64,000 bases of DNA from Chryseobacterium caseinilyticum (GCF_014837145.1 NZ_JACYFS010000001.1:310001-374000), one strand, 5' to 3'. Positions 50,499-58,648 are shown, counted from the first letter of the stretch. Program-made: numbers and translations. Notes: generated from the sequence alone by a model not told the origin.

Positions 50499-50682
50499 AT
50501 ATTATAGAAACATCGAAGATATCACTTCCTCAGAAGGAATATTAGTAGAAGCCGGAAGCCTATGGGAAATTCAGCAAAATGATAAAATTGCAAACATTCA
50601 GATTCTTGTTCTCGTTGATGATGACGTATACGCTACACATCACATAGATTTAGAATTGTTTGAAGAAACTGAAATAAATTAA
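50491..50682 (+). CDS. Small phage protein, unknown
   Basis: A 63-residue acidic protein (MDKYYRNIEDITSSEGILV), starting in an 8-bp overlap; the longer upstream frame is a shadow. Beta-rich middle (IANIQILVLVDDDVYAT). Not recognised. Confidence 0.5.
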   Translation: MDKYYRNIEDITSSEGILVEAGSLWEIQQNDKIANIQILVLVDDDVYATHHIDLELFEETEIN

Positions 50683-50691
50683 TTTTGAATC

Positions 50692-50946
50692 ATGAAATAT
50701 ATTTCAAAACGTAAAAAGAAAAAAGTTTGGAAGGCAATGGAATGCTTACCAAGTAATCATGGTGATATTTGGCTAGTATTAAAGATAATTCCAGATTTGA
50801 AACATTTAAATAATAGAATGATCATCGGTCGTGAAACACAAAGATTTCATACTGGTGAACGATGTTTAAATGTTGGAGGTAAGTACTATGGAATTACTGA
50901 ATTTGATGCATGGGCCGAACTTAAAAAACCTATAAATTTTCATTAA
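50692..50946 (+). CDS. Small phage protein, unknown
   Basis: An 84-residue basic protein (MKYISKRKKKKVWKAMECL). Ends just before a terminator and late promoter 4. Not recognised. Confidence 0.5.
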   Translation: MKYISKRKKKKVWKAMECLPSNHGDIWLVLKIIPDLKHLNNRMIIGRETQRFHTGERCLNVGGKYYGITEFDAWAELKKPINFH

Positions 50947-50950
50947 ATTA

Positions 50951-50978
50951 AAACCTGCTTTTTGAAGCAGGTTTTTTT
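50951..50978 (+). terminator. Terminator abutting late promoter 4
   Basis: AAACCTGCTT-TTTG-AAGCAGGTTT with TTTTTTT, a perfect 10-bp stem. The T-run is shared with the following promoter's T-tract. Confidence 0.9.
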
Positions 50979-50979
50979 A

Positions 50980-51016
50980 GTGTAACAAAGCAACTGCCTG
51001 CAATTGCCAAAATTTG
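50980..51016 (+). promoter_or_regulatory. Phage late promoter 4 (GTGTAACA-N25-TTTG), packaging operon
   Basis: GTGTAACA (50980-50987), 25 bp, TTTG (51013-51016) in AAAATTTG (one mismatch to the -7). Fourteen bases precede ATG 51031, which argues against the earlier in-frame codon at 51004. Confidence 0.72.
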
Positions 51017-51030
51017 CTCAAAAAATAATT

Positions 51031-51882
51031 ATGAGCAAAGAAGTACTAAGATTTCTCAAAAATGAGAATCTCAAACCTCAGGAACAGTATAATTTGGGCT
51101 TATCGCATTTAATGAATGCCGCCTCCGGAAGTAATCTTGTGAGATCCTACAACAATCGCGGATATTCTCCTGAAAATCTCAAGAATCTGAAATACGATTT
51201 AATGAATACGCTTGGTTTGAAAGCAGCTGATCTCAGAAACTTTGTAGATGATGAACCTGAAGCAGTAATCGTTCAGCAAATACAAAACGCTCTTACTCCT
51301 TCAGAATTTATTAATGATTTTGTAGAAAAAAATAAGGATAGAAAAGTAATGAAAATCATTACCGGTCTTCCGGACGAAGTAAAAGCAGGAATCAAACTTT
51401 ACGGGAAATACGATTTTTTAAGATCCAAAGATTGTCCGAACGAATTCAAAATTCTTACTGCAGATGCTATCACAGCATTTGAAAACTACAAAGCCGGGCA
51501 CAAAGAATTGTTTGATAAAGTAGCAGCACTGGCAGAACCGGTTCTTACGGATGAAGAAATCTTTGCTGTCGCATGTCAGGTTCTTGAAGATTTTGAATTA
51601 AATCACGAAATCCATGCTGAACTACAGCATTATCAAGATACTGGTGAAATTTTAGGCAAGCATCCAATTTTTGCTGACCTGATGCTGGAGAGAGAACTGG
51701 AGGCTTTAACGCCTGCAGCACTCGCTAAAAAACATACAAATTACAAGACGTATGTTTCCAAAGCTTCAACAGCATTGGAAGCAAATAAAGATCCTCAGAA
51801 AGTGGAAGAACTGCAGGCTGATCTTGCTGAAAAAACCAAAGTGAGAGATTTGGCTAAAAAGATTTTGGACAAAAAAGCATAG
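51031..51882 (+). CDS. Phage protein, unknown; first gene of the packaging operon
   Basis: A 283-residue helical protein from ATG 51031 (MSKEVLRFLKNENLKPQEQY). The C-terminal 60 residues look like a coiled-coil (KVEELQADLAEKTKVRDLAKK in part). Not recognised. The stop overlaps the GTG of the next gene (TAGTG). Confidence 0.55.
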   Translation: MSKEVLRFLKNENLKPQEQYNLGLSHLMNAASGSNLVRSYNNRGYSPENLKNLKYDLMNTLGLKAADLRNFVDDEPEAVIVQQIQNALTPSEFINDFVEKNKDRKVMKIITGLPDEVKAGIKLYGKYDFLRSKDCPNEFKILTADAITAFENYKAGHKELFDKVAALAEPVLTDEEIFAVACQVLEDFELNHEIHAELQHYQDTGEILGKHPIFADLMLERELEALTPAALAKKHTNYKTYVSKASTALEANKDPQKVEELQADLAEKTKVRDLAKKILDKKA

Positions 51883-52463
51883 TGAGAAAAACAAATAAGT
51901 TTTTTGATCTTCAACAGCTGAAGGAATCAGAACCTGCATCGAAGGAATTCGGCTCAGGTTCTTTACCTGTTTACTTAAACCATCATTTAGACAGAATTGC
52001 AAATGTTGATGAGCTGGTAAGGATGCCGGCAGTTGGTGAAGTTTTTTTTCTTCAGACGGAAAAAGCGTTCAACGCTTTTACTTTTATTCCCTGGATAAGT
52101 AAAAGGCTATTCATTGATGAGCTTTTTGCGAGTACATATTCAATAAGCCGCAGAGTAATTGAATCACTGCAGCACCTTCAGCAGAACGGAAGAATCGGAA
52201 AGGTTACTTTGTTGATTTCAGATTCTATGATTAAAAGAAATCCTGTAACCATTGACGTGTTAGAAGCTGTAATTAAGCACAATGCGAATTTTAATGTAAA
52301 GTATTACTGGAATCATAGCAAAGTCTGTCTGATCAAAGCCGGTGATTCTCATTTGATTCTTGAAGGCTCCGGAAATTGGAGCGAAAACGCTCAGCTTGAG
52401 CAATACATAATTACCAATCACGAAGAAGTGTACAACTTCCGGAAACAAATGTTTGAGATATGA
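51882..52463 (+). CDS. Phospholipase-D-like single-HKD protein
   Basis: A 193-residue protein starting with GTG at 51882. Near the C-terminus it has one HKD-type motif: NHSKVCLIKAGDSHLI with EGSGNWSEN, i.e. H-x-K-x(6)-D and GSGN. Single-HKD PLD proteins act as dimers, often as nucleases. It lies just before the terminase genes, so a role in DNA processing for packaging is possible. Overlaps the next gene by 4 bp. Confidence 0.72.
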   Translation: MRKTNKFFDLQQLKESEPASKEFGSGSLPVYLNHHLDRIANVDELVRMPAVGEVFFLQTEKAFNAFTFIPWISKRLFIDELFASTYSISRRVIESLQHLQQNGRIGKVTLLISDSMIKRNPVTIDVLEAVIKHNANFNVKYYWNHSKVCLIKAGDSHLILEGSGNWSENAQLEQYIITNHEEVYNFRKQMFEI

Positions 52464-52789
52464 TGAAGGCAATTCACGTCAGATTAGCTCAAGAACAGCT
52501 GGAAGAAATAGAGAATCTTTCCGGTGCTGGTTATGATATCGACAAAATAGCGATGTATCTCGATGTGCCCAAAATGGAACTACGAAAAGAGTTTAATAAT
52601 CCAGAGTCATTTGTCAGATATCATTATGACCGTGGAATCTTACTTGTAGACGCAGAATCAGGCATTAAACTCGCTGAAAATGCAAAAGTGGGTAACATTA
52701 CCGCTCATCAGCAATTAATGAAAATACGGTCTTTACAACGATTGGAAAGCCTAAGAAAAAGGATTATGTATGGCGAAGAAATTGACTGA
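52460..52789 (+). CDS. Small terminase-region protein with HTH character
   Basis: A 109-residue helical protein. GAGYDIDKIAMYLDVPKMEL resembles a helix-turn-helix and the C-terminus is helical, in keeping with a DNA-recognition role as in small terminase subunits. The next gene is the other small-subunit candidate. ATGATG offers two starts; the first overlaps the previous stop. Confidence 0.55.
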   Translation: MMKAIHVRLAQEQLEEIENLSGAGYDIDKIAMYLDVPKMELRKEFNNPESFVRYHYDRGILLVDAESGIKLAENAKVGNITAHQQLMKIRSLQRLESLRKRIMYGEEID

Positions 52790-53408
52790 CTATAACCTCA
52801 ATGATCTTTACAAATGGATTGAGTCCGGAATGACAACAACAGCTCCCACAGAGTTGATGGAATATGTCAATTTACTTGAGAAAATCTACAGGATGATGAA
52901 TCGTGTAGATATTTACGGCTCCCGCGATGCCATAATAAAGCATCTGGTAGATTTTGAACCGGAAGTAAAAACAAGAATCAAGGCACTTGACTTATATAAT
53001 GAGGCATTCGAATATTTTAATGCTGACACTAAAATCTCCAAAAAAGCCTGGAGAAACTTTTACGCAAATAAAATTGATCAGGATTACGAAATGGCCAGAG
53101 CTGTTGCGGAAACTGCTTCTGATTTTGAGAAAGCTTCCAGAATTGCAGACAAAGCTTATAAGTTTCGTCAGTTAGATCAGGAAGATCCTCCGGAACTGCC
53201 AAGATCATTATTTGACAAACCAATCAAGGTTTACACAACCGATATGGATCAGTTCGAGATCGGAAACGAAGACCTGAAGGATATAGAAATGTGGATTGAT
53301 GATAATACGAAAGAATTATCACCTGCTGCAATCGACAGAATTAAGCAGGAGGCGATGTTGATACCAATTAAAATCTTTGATGATGAACAGGCAGACAGTA
53401 CGAATTGA
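52770..53408 (+). CDS. Terminase small-subunit-like protein
   Basis: A 212-residue protein, helical and acidic at the C-terminus, overlapping the large terminase gene by 29 bp. Size and place fit a small terminase or its partner, though it lacks a distinct HTH. The assignment is from position. Confidence 0.5.
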   Translation: MAKKLTDYNLNDLYKWIESGMTTTAPTELMEYVNLLEKIYRMMNRVDIYGSRDAIIKHLVDFEPEVKTRIKALDLYNEAFEYFNADTKISKKAWRNFYANKIDQDYEMARAVAETASDFEKASRIADKAYKFRQLDQEDPPELPRSLFDKPIKVYTTDMDQFEIGNEDLKDIEMWIDDNTKELSPAAIDRIKQEAMLIPIKIFDDEQADSTN

Positions 53409-55095
53409 TTCACTTTCTGCGTATGATGATGTAGAAGTTCGGTACTCAACCTGGTTAAAAATGATTACCGACCTTATGGAGCCTCAGAACTTATTTCTGA
53501 TTCTTGGCAGGGGTACCGGTAAAACGACCGATTATTTATCTGAAAGGCTGATGAATATTTGTTATGAGATGCCTCATAGCTATATTGCTTTAGTTGGAAA
53601 TACTTACACAAACTTGCTTAAAAATGTTGTTCCTGCTATCATCGAAGGATGGAATCGTAAAGGTTGGATTGAAGGAATACATTACGTGGTGGACGAAGCT
53701 CCGCCTGATCATTTTGATAAGCCATATAAGCAGCCTTTCGAGTACAAACACACGATATCTACTTTTACCGGAAATTTCTTCAATTATATTTCGATGGATA
53801 CTCCCAGTTCCGGAGCGGGTAACTCTTACCAGCATTTGGCAGGTGATGAAACGAAATATCTCGAGAAAACAAGAATTGACAGATTGTTTCCGGCGCTCCG
53901 TGGAGATCCTACTATATTCGGGAAATCTCCGTATTATTTAGGTGTAACATTCACGACTGACCACCCTAACATTATTATGCCGGGTGAATACGATTGGATT
54001 CTGGATAAGCAGAAAGAAATGAAGCAACAGCAGATTAAATATTTGCTGCAGATTTCTCTTGAACTTAATAAAACTTTAGCCAGTGCAATAAAGGCAGGAA
54101 GGAAGCGGAATAAAAAACTGTTGTCTACACTTCAGAATAAGATGAAAAAATTATCTGTTCTGAAACAACGCCTGAGAAAAGGTTCTACATTCTTTTATAA
54201 AGCTTCATCTTTTGTCAATGTAAATGTTCTCCGTTTAGATTTCTTTAAGACTGCATTGGCAGCACTTGGAGAGATTGAATTTAATACTGCAGTATTATCG
54301 CAGGCTCCGCAGGTTGAAGCCGGTCAGAGATTTTATGTAGCATTTGACAATTCGCATATTTATGAAGACGGAATCATTCGTGAAAATTACTACCGGTACA
54401 AAACAGGAGATGATGCGGAAACGTTCTCAACAGATCTGAAATATTGTATTCCAAATAAAACTCTTGAGATCGGTGCTGATTTCGGAAATATGATTTCGAT
54501 GGTAGTCGGGCAGACTCAGGGAAATCAGATCAGGATTTTGAAAAATATTTTTTCTGTCAGCCAGAAGACTGAAAAAGTTTGTGAAAAATTTTTGAAGTTT
54601 TTCGCTCACCATAAACATAAAGTGATTGATTTGTATTTTGACAGATCAGCCAACGCATACGAGGAAGTTGGACGTGACTGGGCTAATGAAATGAGAAAGT
54701 TTTTGGAAGAATGGCCGGACGGAACTAAAACCGGATGGACTGTCAATTTGATGTCGCGAGGTCAGGGAAATATCGAACAGGATCTAGAATTTAAATTTAT
54801 GAAGGCGATCATGAATAGGAATTATCGTGAATTGCCAGAACTTCTTATAGATAAATATCAATGTCGCCAGCTAATTTCATCGATGAACGTGGCGAAGCAG
54901 ATTGTTAAGAAAAATGCTAAAAACATCACGAAGATTTTTAAAGATAAATCCTCCGAAAAACTGCCAAAAGAAAAGCTTCCAATGTATTCTACGAATATGT
55001 GCGATGCTTTGAAATATTTGATCTGTCGTCGTCCTTGGTTAAAGCTTTACAAGGGTAAACAGAAAGATTTTTCGGATCCAGAAGTTTTGGGATAG
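53380..55095 (+). CDS. Phage terminase large subunit
   Basis: A 571-residue packaging ATPase-nuclease. Walker A is LILGRGTGKTT (about residues 41-51); a Walker B-like HLAGDETKYL is near 160. The C-terminal half has the RNase H-like nuclease acidic residues in EIGADFGNMIS, DLYFDRSANAY and a late MYSTNMCDALKYL. Two ATG codons (53380, 53383) are possible starts; a TTG precedes them. It cuts concatemers and pumps DNA through the portal. Confidence 0.85.
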   Translation: MMNRQTVRIDSLSAYDDVEVRYSTWLKMITDLMEPQNLFLILGRGTGKTTDYLSERLMNICYEMPHSYIALVGNTYTNLLKNVVPAIIEGWNRKGWIEGIHYVVDEAPPDHFDKPYKQPFEYKHTISTFTGNFFNYISMDTPSSGAGNSYQHLAGDETKYLEKTRIDRLFPALRGDPTIFGKSPYYLGVTFTTDHPNIIMPGEYDWILDKQKEMKQQQIKYLLQISLELNKTLASAIKAGRKRNKKLLSTLQNKMKKLSVLKQRLRKGSTFFYKASSFVNVNVLRLDFFKTALAALGEIEFNTAVLSQAPQVEAGQRFYVAFDNSHIYEDGIIRENYYRYKTGDDAETFSTDLKYCIPNKTLEIGADFGNMISMVVGQTQGNQIRILKNIFSVSQKTEKVCEKFLKFFAHHKHKVIDLYFDRSANAYEEVGRDWANEMRKFLEEWPDGTKTGWTVNLMSRGQGNIEQDLEFKFMKAIMNRNYRELPELLIDKYQCRQLISSMNVAKQIVKKNAKNITKIFKDKSSEKLPKEKLPMYSTNMCDALKYLICRRPWLKLYKGKQKDFSDPEVLG

Positions 55096-55142
55096 GATAT
55101 TTTGTAAATTCGTATCACTTTTAGACTTATAAAAATAATTAG

Positions 55143-55823
55143 ATGGAAAAATTAAATATGGAACTTCGTAATGAAATTTTAGAGATTTCTTTATGGGTTG
55201 AAGCTTCTGTGAATAAGTTAATAACTGTCAATTTATCAGTAGAGAACGCTGTAAAATCAAAAAGCTTCAATAACTCACGTGGAATACCTTTCGGCAGTAA
55301 AATAGATCTGCTATACGACATAGAAACTATTAATAAGGAGGAACATATTGCTTTGGAACTGATAGCGTTCATCAGAAATAAATTTATGCATCTTGTAATT
55401 TATAATACACTTACTGAATTATTTGATGCATCGGATAATAGTTGGAGGAAAAAGCTTGAAAAATTTGCGCACGAAGATAAATTTGAAACTGAAGAAGATT
55501 ATTTGAATGCGTTCAGAAAACTTCAAATAAATGTTCTAAATTTTTTAAACGAGAAATTCAATAAACGGAAATTGGAGAATGACAAAATAAGTGAATTACT
55601 TCTTAATCATCATGAAGAATATATTGATCTGCAAAAAAAAGTGAAAGAATTTATTACTGAAATGTTTGTACTATTAACAGGTGAGCTGGACAAGGATAAT
55701 GTTACTTTAGAATTCCAAAAAATTTTAACGCAAAAACTGATGTTATTTGCGGAAAATACTCCGGCTGTCAATAATCTTGAAGTGTTTAAGGATAAGGAGT
55801 TGTTAAGAAGAATATTTAAATAG
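55143..55823 (+). CDS. HEPN-like protein (MltR/DUF4145-type)
   Basis: A 226-residue all-helical protein. FGSKIDLLYDIETINKEE followed by LIAFIRNKFMHL matches the layout of MltR/DUF4145 proteins and gives the R-x4-H motif of HEPN domains, a fold rich in RNases of toxin and defence systems. It lies behind terminase with its own small 5' gap and is not a packaging protein. A moron-like accessory gene is likely. Whether it is catalytic is unknown. Confidence 0.6.
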   Translation: MEKLNMELRNEILEISLWVEASVNKLITVNLSVENAVKSKSFNNSRGIPFGSKIDLLYDIETINKEEHIALELIAFIRNKFMHLVIYNTLTELFDASDNSWRKKLEKFAHEDKFETEEDYLNAFRKLQINVLNFLNEKFNKRKLENDKISELLLNHHEEYIDLQKKVKEFITEMFVLLTGELDKDNVTLEFQKILTQKLMLFAENTPAVNNLEVFKDKELLRRIFK

Positions 55824-55828
55824 ATTAT

Positions 55829-56212
55829 ATGAATGTTCGAAAATTTGGTATACTAGCTTTAGCTTCAAAATTTTTAAGCGATAACCAAAAAGCCTGTTTG
55901 AACCAGGTTAAGCAAAATCAGGATGCATATCAATCTTTGATGGTGGTAGTCGATAAATTACCCGATAAAGAAAAATTTTCTGTTATTATCGTTGGTCTGG
56001 AATTTTGGAGGATGCAATTTCAAAGAAGACCAATCCAATATGTTGGTGATGCAATTTATTATGAAATGTTTTCAACTGCTATGCGGAAAGGCTTAAGTCT
56101 CGAAGAAGCAGCTTGCGAAGTTGAAAGTATAATTTCCAGAGAGATGTATCGTGGCGACCGGTACAGAGAGTGGCAAAGAAACTATGTTTTTAATTGGAAT
56201 TTGCAAGACTAA
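55829..56212 (+). CDS. Phage protein, unknown
   Basis: A 127-residue helical protein (LSDNQKACLNQVKQNQDAYQ) five bases after the HEPN-like gene. Not recognised; could be its partner or a tail-assembly factor. Confidence 0.5.
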   Translation: MNVRKFGILALASKFLSDNQKACLNQVKQNQDAYQSLMVVVDKLPDKEKFSVIIVGLEFWRMQFQRRPIQYVGDAIYYEMFSTAMRKGLSLEEAACEVESIISREMYRGDRYREWQRNYVFNWNLQD

Positions 56213-56221
56213 GAATTATTT

Positions 56222-56644
56222 ATGAGCAATAAGAAAAGAATTTCTAAAAAGATTCGGGAAATAGAATCTAAGAGAATTTTAAGATTTAAAATCAGACTTA
56301 ATATCGCTTGTGTAGGAAGTTCTGAAGCAGTTGCTGTACTGGATAGAGTTAATAAAATTCTTCTTGAAAGTATATTAAAAATGAATAATTTTCAGGATAG
56401 GATTGTTCGTGCTTGTTCTGAATATACATATGGCTTTGATGTAGCAGATCAGATCAGAATGAATGGAAAAACTTTAGATTTTTTATATGAAGTAAGAAAG
56501 CTGTCCGGAGTGGATGATATGGAATCAAAAAGAATCTTGGCAGATATGCCTGAAGATACAAGAGATCCTCTTTTAAATTTGTTGATCGTAGGATATGAGC
56601 TAAGCGAAGCTTATATTTTAGTAAAAGATACTTTCAAATTTTAA
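56222..56644 (+). CDS. Phage protein, unknown
   Basis: A 140-residue basic-to-neutral helical protein (MSNKKRISKKIREIESKRIL). Last gene before a terminator. In tailed phages the chaperone genes lie just before the tape measure, which would fit this and the preceding gene, but there is no sequence support. Confidence 0.5.
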   Translation: MSNKKRISKKIREIESKRILRFKIRLNIACVGSSEAVAVLDRVNKILLESILKMNNFQDRIVRACSEYTYGFDVADQIRMNGKTLDFLYEVRKLSGVDDMESKRILADMPEDTRDPLLNLLIVGYELSEAYILVKDTFKF

Positions 56645-56684
56645 TGTTTTTCCCGGTAAGGAACTGTTAGGGATAAAACATCCA

Positions 56685-56707
56685 TTTCGGCGAAGCCGAA
56701 ATTTTTT
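56685..56707 (+). terminator. Terminator of the packaging operon
   Basis: TTTCGGC-GAA-GCCGAAA followed by TTTTTT (56702-56707). A tandem direct repeat TTTGTAAACG x2 (56705-56724) follows immediately. Confidence 0.88.
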
Positions 56708-56742
56708 GTAAACGTTTGTAAACGGTTAAAGATTACGCACAG

Positions 56743-56769
56743 AAAAACGCCTTTTAACGGGCGTTTTTT
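56743..56769. terminator. Bidirectional terminator at the end of the minus-strand cassette
   Basis: AAAAACGCC (56743-56751) pairs with GGCGTTTTT (56760-56768). It has a T-run on both strands, so it can stop both the rightward readthrough and the leftward cassette, whose last gene ends at 56774. Confidence 0.85.
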
Positions 56770-56773
56770 GCTT

Positions 56774-56956
56774 TTAAGTTATTTCGTTCAATACTTCAAA
56801 AATGTAATCGGGTTCTACTCCCCATTCTTGAAAAACTTCTTCAACCTCCATAAAATCAAAATCCGGTTGTTCCATCCGTTCCAGAATTTCTGCTTTTATT
56901 TCCTCTAGTTTTTCCGCAAGTTCTGGCGGATATCGTTCGCTTATTGGTGTTTTCAT
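56774..56956 (-). CDS. Small acidic protein, accessory cassette
   Basis: A 60-residue acidic helical protein (MKTPISERYPPELAEKLEEI). Last gene of a five-gene leftward cassette; it overlaps the preceding gene by 4 bp, so co-translated. Its charge and place recall small antitoxins, but this is only suggestive. Confidence 0.55.
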   Translation of the reverse strand: MKTPISERYPPELAEKLEEIKAEILERMEQPDFDFMEVEEVFQEWGVEPDYIFEVLNEIT

Positions 56957-57381
56957 AATATTTGTATTTCTAATTTTTGATAAACTTTGTGAGATAATGA
57001 AACTTTTAATTCTTTCAGAAGATTTTTAATTTTGTCCTGATGCAGAATGTTTTCTTCAATTTTCCTTATCTGCAGGTAATGTTCATTTATAATTCTGTTT
57101 TCGTGAATAGCTTTTTTTAAAATGGGTGAAACTATCTTTTTGTATTCCTCAAGACTTAAAAATGGAATAACAGAACCACGTAAAAAAACGCTCAAGATTT
57201 TGCTTTCATATACTATACTTAAAATTTCAAAATCTACGTTTCTATACGTTCTTACCTCCCAACAGTTGGGCATTGGCTGTCTTATTGGTCGCCCTGCTCG
57301 GTTTCCTCTGCTCTGAATAAAAAAAACTGTTTCGTTTTCCTGCGGTTCTGCAGTCGTTCCGTTATAAACTTTTATTGTCAT
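56953..57381 (-). CDS. Cassette protein, unknown
   Basis: A 142-residue protein. The N-terminal half is beta-rich with GNRAGRPIRQPMPNCW; the C-terminal half is basic and helical. Not recognised. It overlaps both neighbours (4 and 20 bp), showing tight operon structure with the SymE-like gene. Confidence 0.55.
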   Translation of the reverse strand: MTIKVYNGTTAEPQENETVFFIQSRGNRAGRPIRQPMPNCWEVRTYRNVDFEILSIVYESKILSVFLRGSVIPFLSLEEYKKIVSPILKKAIHENRIINEHYLQIRKIEENILHQDKIKNLLKELKVSLSHKVYQKLEIQIL

Positions 57382-57544
57382 TGCTGATAATTAGGATGTT
57401 ATTTTTAATCTCAATTTGTACATTCTGCCCGATTTCAAAACCTGCATTTTTCAGCCACTCGCCCGAAATATTTAATTTTGGCACTTGCTTTTTGCCTTGC
57501 CACAGATAGCAGATTTTAAGCTTTTTAAAATTCATACTCGGCAT
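57362..57544 (-). CDS. SymE-like protein (AbrB-fold)
   Basis: A 60-residue protein with the SymE core: KLKICYLWQGKKQVPKLNIS, then GEWLKNAGFEIGQNVQIEI and a final ILIIS strand. SymE of E. coli is an SOS-induced nucleoid-condensing toxin controlled by an antisense RNA. Homologues are frequent on Bacteroidota mobile DNA with unproven roles. It is flanked by small unknown genes in overlap, so this may be an addiction or defence module. ATG 57535 is an alternative start. Confidence 0.7.
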   Translation of the reverse strand: MPSMNFKKLKICYLWQGKKQVPKLNISGEWLKNAGFEIGQNVQIEIKNNILIISNDNKSL

Positions 57545-57734
57545 AATCTGAAATTTCGTTAGATTCTTCTATAAAAAGGTTTGCAATGGCTTCGGCTCGG
57601 TGTATTGCCTTTGCTGTCATGCGGATGTAATAATTAAAATCATCCCAGTTAAAAACCTTGTCATATCCTTTGATGAAAAGTAAATCTTTCACTCTTTCGG
57701 ATAAATTTGTATTTTTGCTGTCAGTTGTAGTCAT
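57525..57734 (-). CDS. Cassette protein, unknown
   Basis: A 69-residue helical acidic protein (MTTTDSKNTNLSERVKDLLF), overlapping the SymE-like gene by 20 bp. A terminator-like hairpin separates it from the first gene of the cassette, so this and the next three genes may be one unit. Not recognised. Confidence 0.5.
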   Translation of the reverse strand: MTTTDSKNTNLSERVKDLLFIKGYDKVFNWDDFNYYIRMTAKAIHRAEAIANLFIEESNEISDYAEYEF

Positions 57735-57760
57735 AATGTTAAAGTTGTGATTATTAAAAA

Positions 57761-57796
57761 GTGCTCCCGCTCGTCACAGCAGGAGCGCATTTTTTT
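57761..57796. terminator. Internal terminator/attenuator of the cassette
   Basis: GTGCTCCCGCT (57761-57771) and AGCAGGAGCGC (57778-57788) pair with wobbles; T-runs follow on both strands. On the minus strand it lies after the 58228 gene and before the 57734 gene. Confidence 0.7.
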
Positions 57797-58228
57797 TTAG
57801 ATATTGAAGTTTAAGAGAGTTTCCTCGCTGTCGTTTACAAGTTTTTCCAATTTGTCATGACAGATATTTAAAATTTCTTCAATGATCTGCGTGTTATTGA
57901 TTTCAAACACTGTCTGATTTTCGCCATAAATTAAAACTCTTTCTTTCAGTCCGTCCCTGGACACCATAAACGATGATAAATCATCTTGTTTAGCTTTTAA
58001 AAACTCATACTTTTCTATGAGTTTTCCCATCATGTCAAAGTTTTTAATTCTTTGCGTTGCTGTGCTCGGTCCGACAATGGTTGAAAGTTTCTGTTTTGCT
58101 TCCTGCAACCCTGCGTTTGTGCTTTTTTCGGGTTTCTCAATTTTTACAACTTCTCCGTTAGTTGCTTTTTTTTCTGTGGCAGATGGTACTGTCTTCGCAT
58201 CGTTCGCCTTTTTGTCTAATGTGTTCAT
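57797..58228 (-). CDS. Cassette protein, unknown
   Basis: A 143-residue protein. The N-terminal 45 residues are Lys/Ala/Glu-rich and disordered; the rest is helical with a coiled-coil look (IKNFDMMGKLIEKYEFLKAK). First gene of the leftward cassette. Not recognised. On the basis of strand and composition the five genes look like an insert in the late region. Confidence 0.55.
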   Translation of the reverse strand: MNTLDKKANDAKTVPSATEKKATNGEVVKIEKPEKSTNAGLQEAKQKLSTIVGPSTATQRIKNFDMMGKLIEKYEFLKAKQDDLSSFMVSRDGLKERVLIYGENQTVFEINNTQIIEEILNICHDKLEKLVNDSEETLLNFNI

Positions 58229-58425
58229 AATGTGTATGTTTCAACTATATAAATATACGACTTTTTGCAATAGTTACCAAAAAACAGGTAATTAAAAACC
58301 AGCATTTTAAGAAAATTTTTATCAATTTTTATCAATTCTAAACAAGAACATTTTTTATCTAAAAACATAAATAATTACAAATTTTTTTCAAACAAAAAAA
58401 AGTCAAAACACTGATTATCAACGCT

Positions 58426-58455
58426 CAAACCCTAAAATCTAAATTTTAGGGTTTG
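58426..58455. repeat. Perfect 13-bp inverted repeat next to the cassette
   Basis: CAAACCCTAAAAT (58426-58438) and ATTTTAGGGTTTG (58443-58455) with loop CTAA. The 420-bp gap 58229-58648 otherwise holds AT-rich DNA with homopolymer A runs, a GC-rich segment (58466-58520), a second hairpin (CGCACCGC...GCGGTTGCG, about 58557-58580) and late promoter 5. It may be a terminator variant, an operator, or a boundary mark of the inserted cassette. Confidence 0.55.
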
Positions 58456-58599
58456 GGTGTTTGATACTCTCCCCGACGCCGCCGAGAATCTTAAAAGCAG
58501 TTGCTGACGACGACGGCGCGTGGAAATATGGTTGAAAAGCCCACCAATAGACATGTCGCACCGCTTAAAGGGCGGTTGCGATTCCTCTCTCATTTTTTG

Positions 58600-58636
58600 C
58601 TGTAACAACTGTTGCCAGTGCCTTGAGGTAACATTG
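58600..58636 (+). promoter_or_regulatory. Phage late promoter 5 (CTGTAACA-N25-ATTG), tape-measure operon
   Basis: TTTTTTG then CTGTAACA (58600-58607), 25 bp, ATTG (58633-58636) in TAACATTG. It differs from the other four at the first base of the octamer and one base of TTTG, but the spacing is the same. Twelve bases precede ATG 58649, which lies downstream of it; an upstream in-frame ATG at 58520 would not be transcribed. Confidence 0.65.
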
Positions 58637-58648
58637 CAAAAAAAAACG

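Noticed and set aside
53942..53979. GTGTAACA inside the terminase gene
   Set aside because: No TTTG at the required 25-bp distance and no T-tract; it is coding sequence.
58520..58648. 43 extra N-terminal codons for the tape measure
   Set aside because: They cover late promoter 5 and an unlikely Cys-rich sequence; ATG 58649 gives a normal start.
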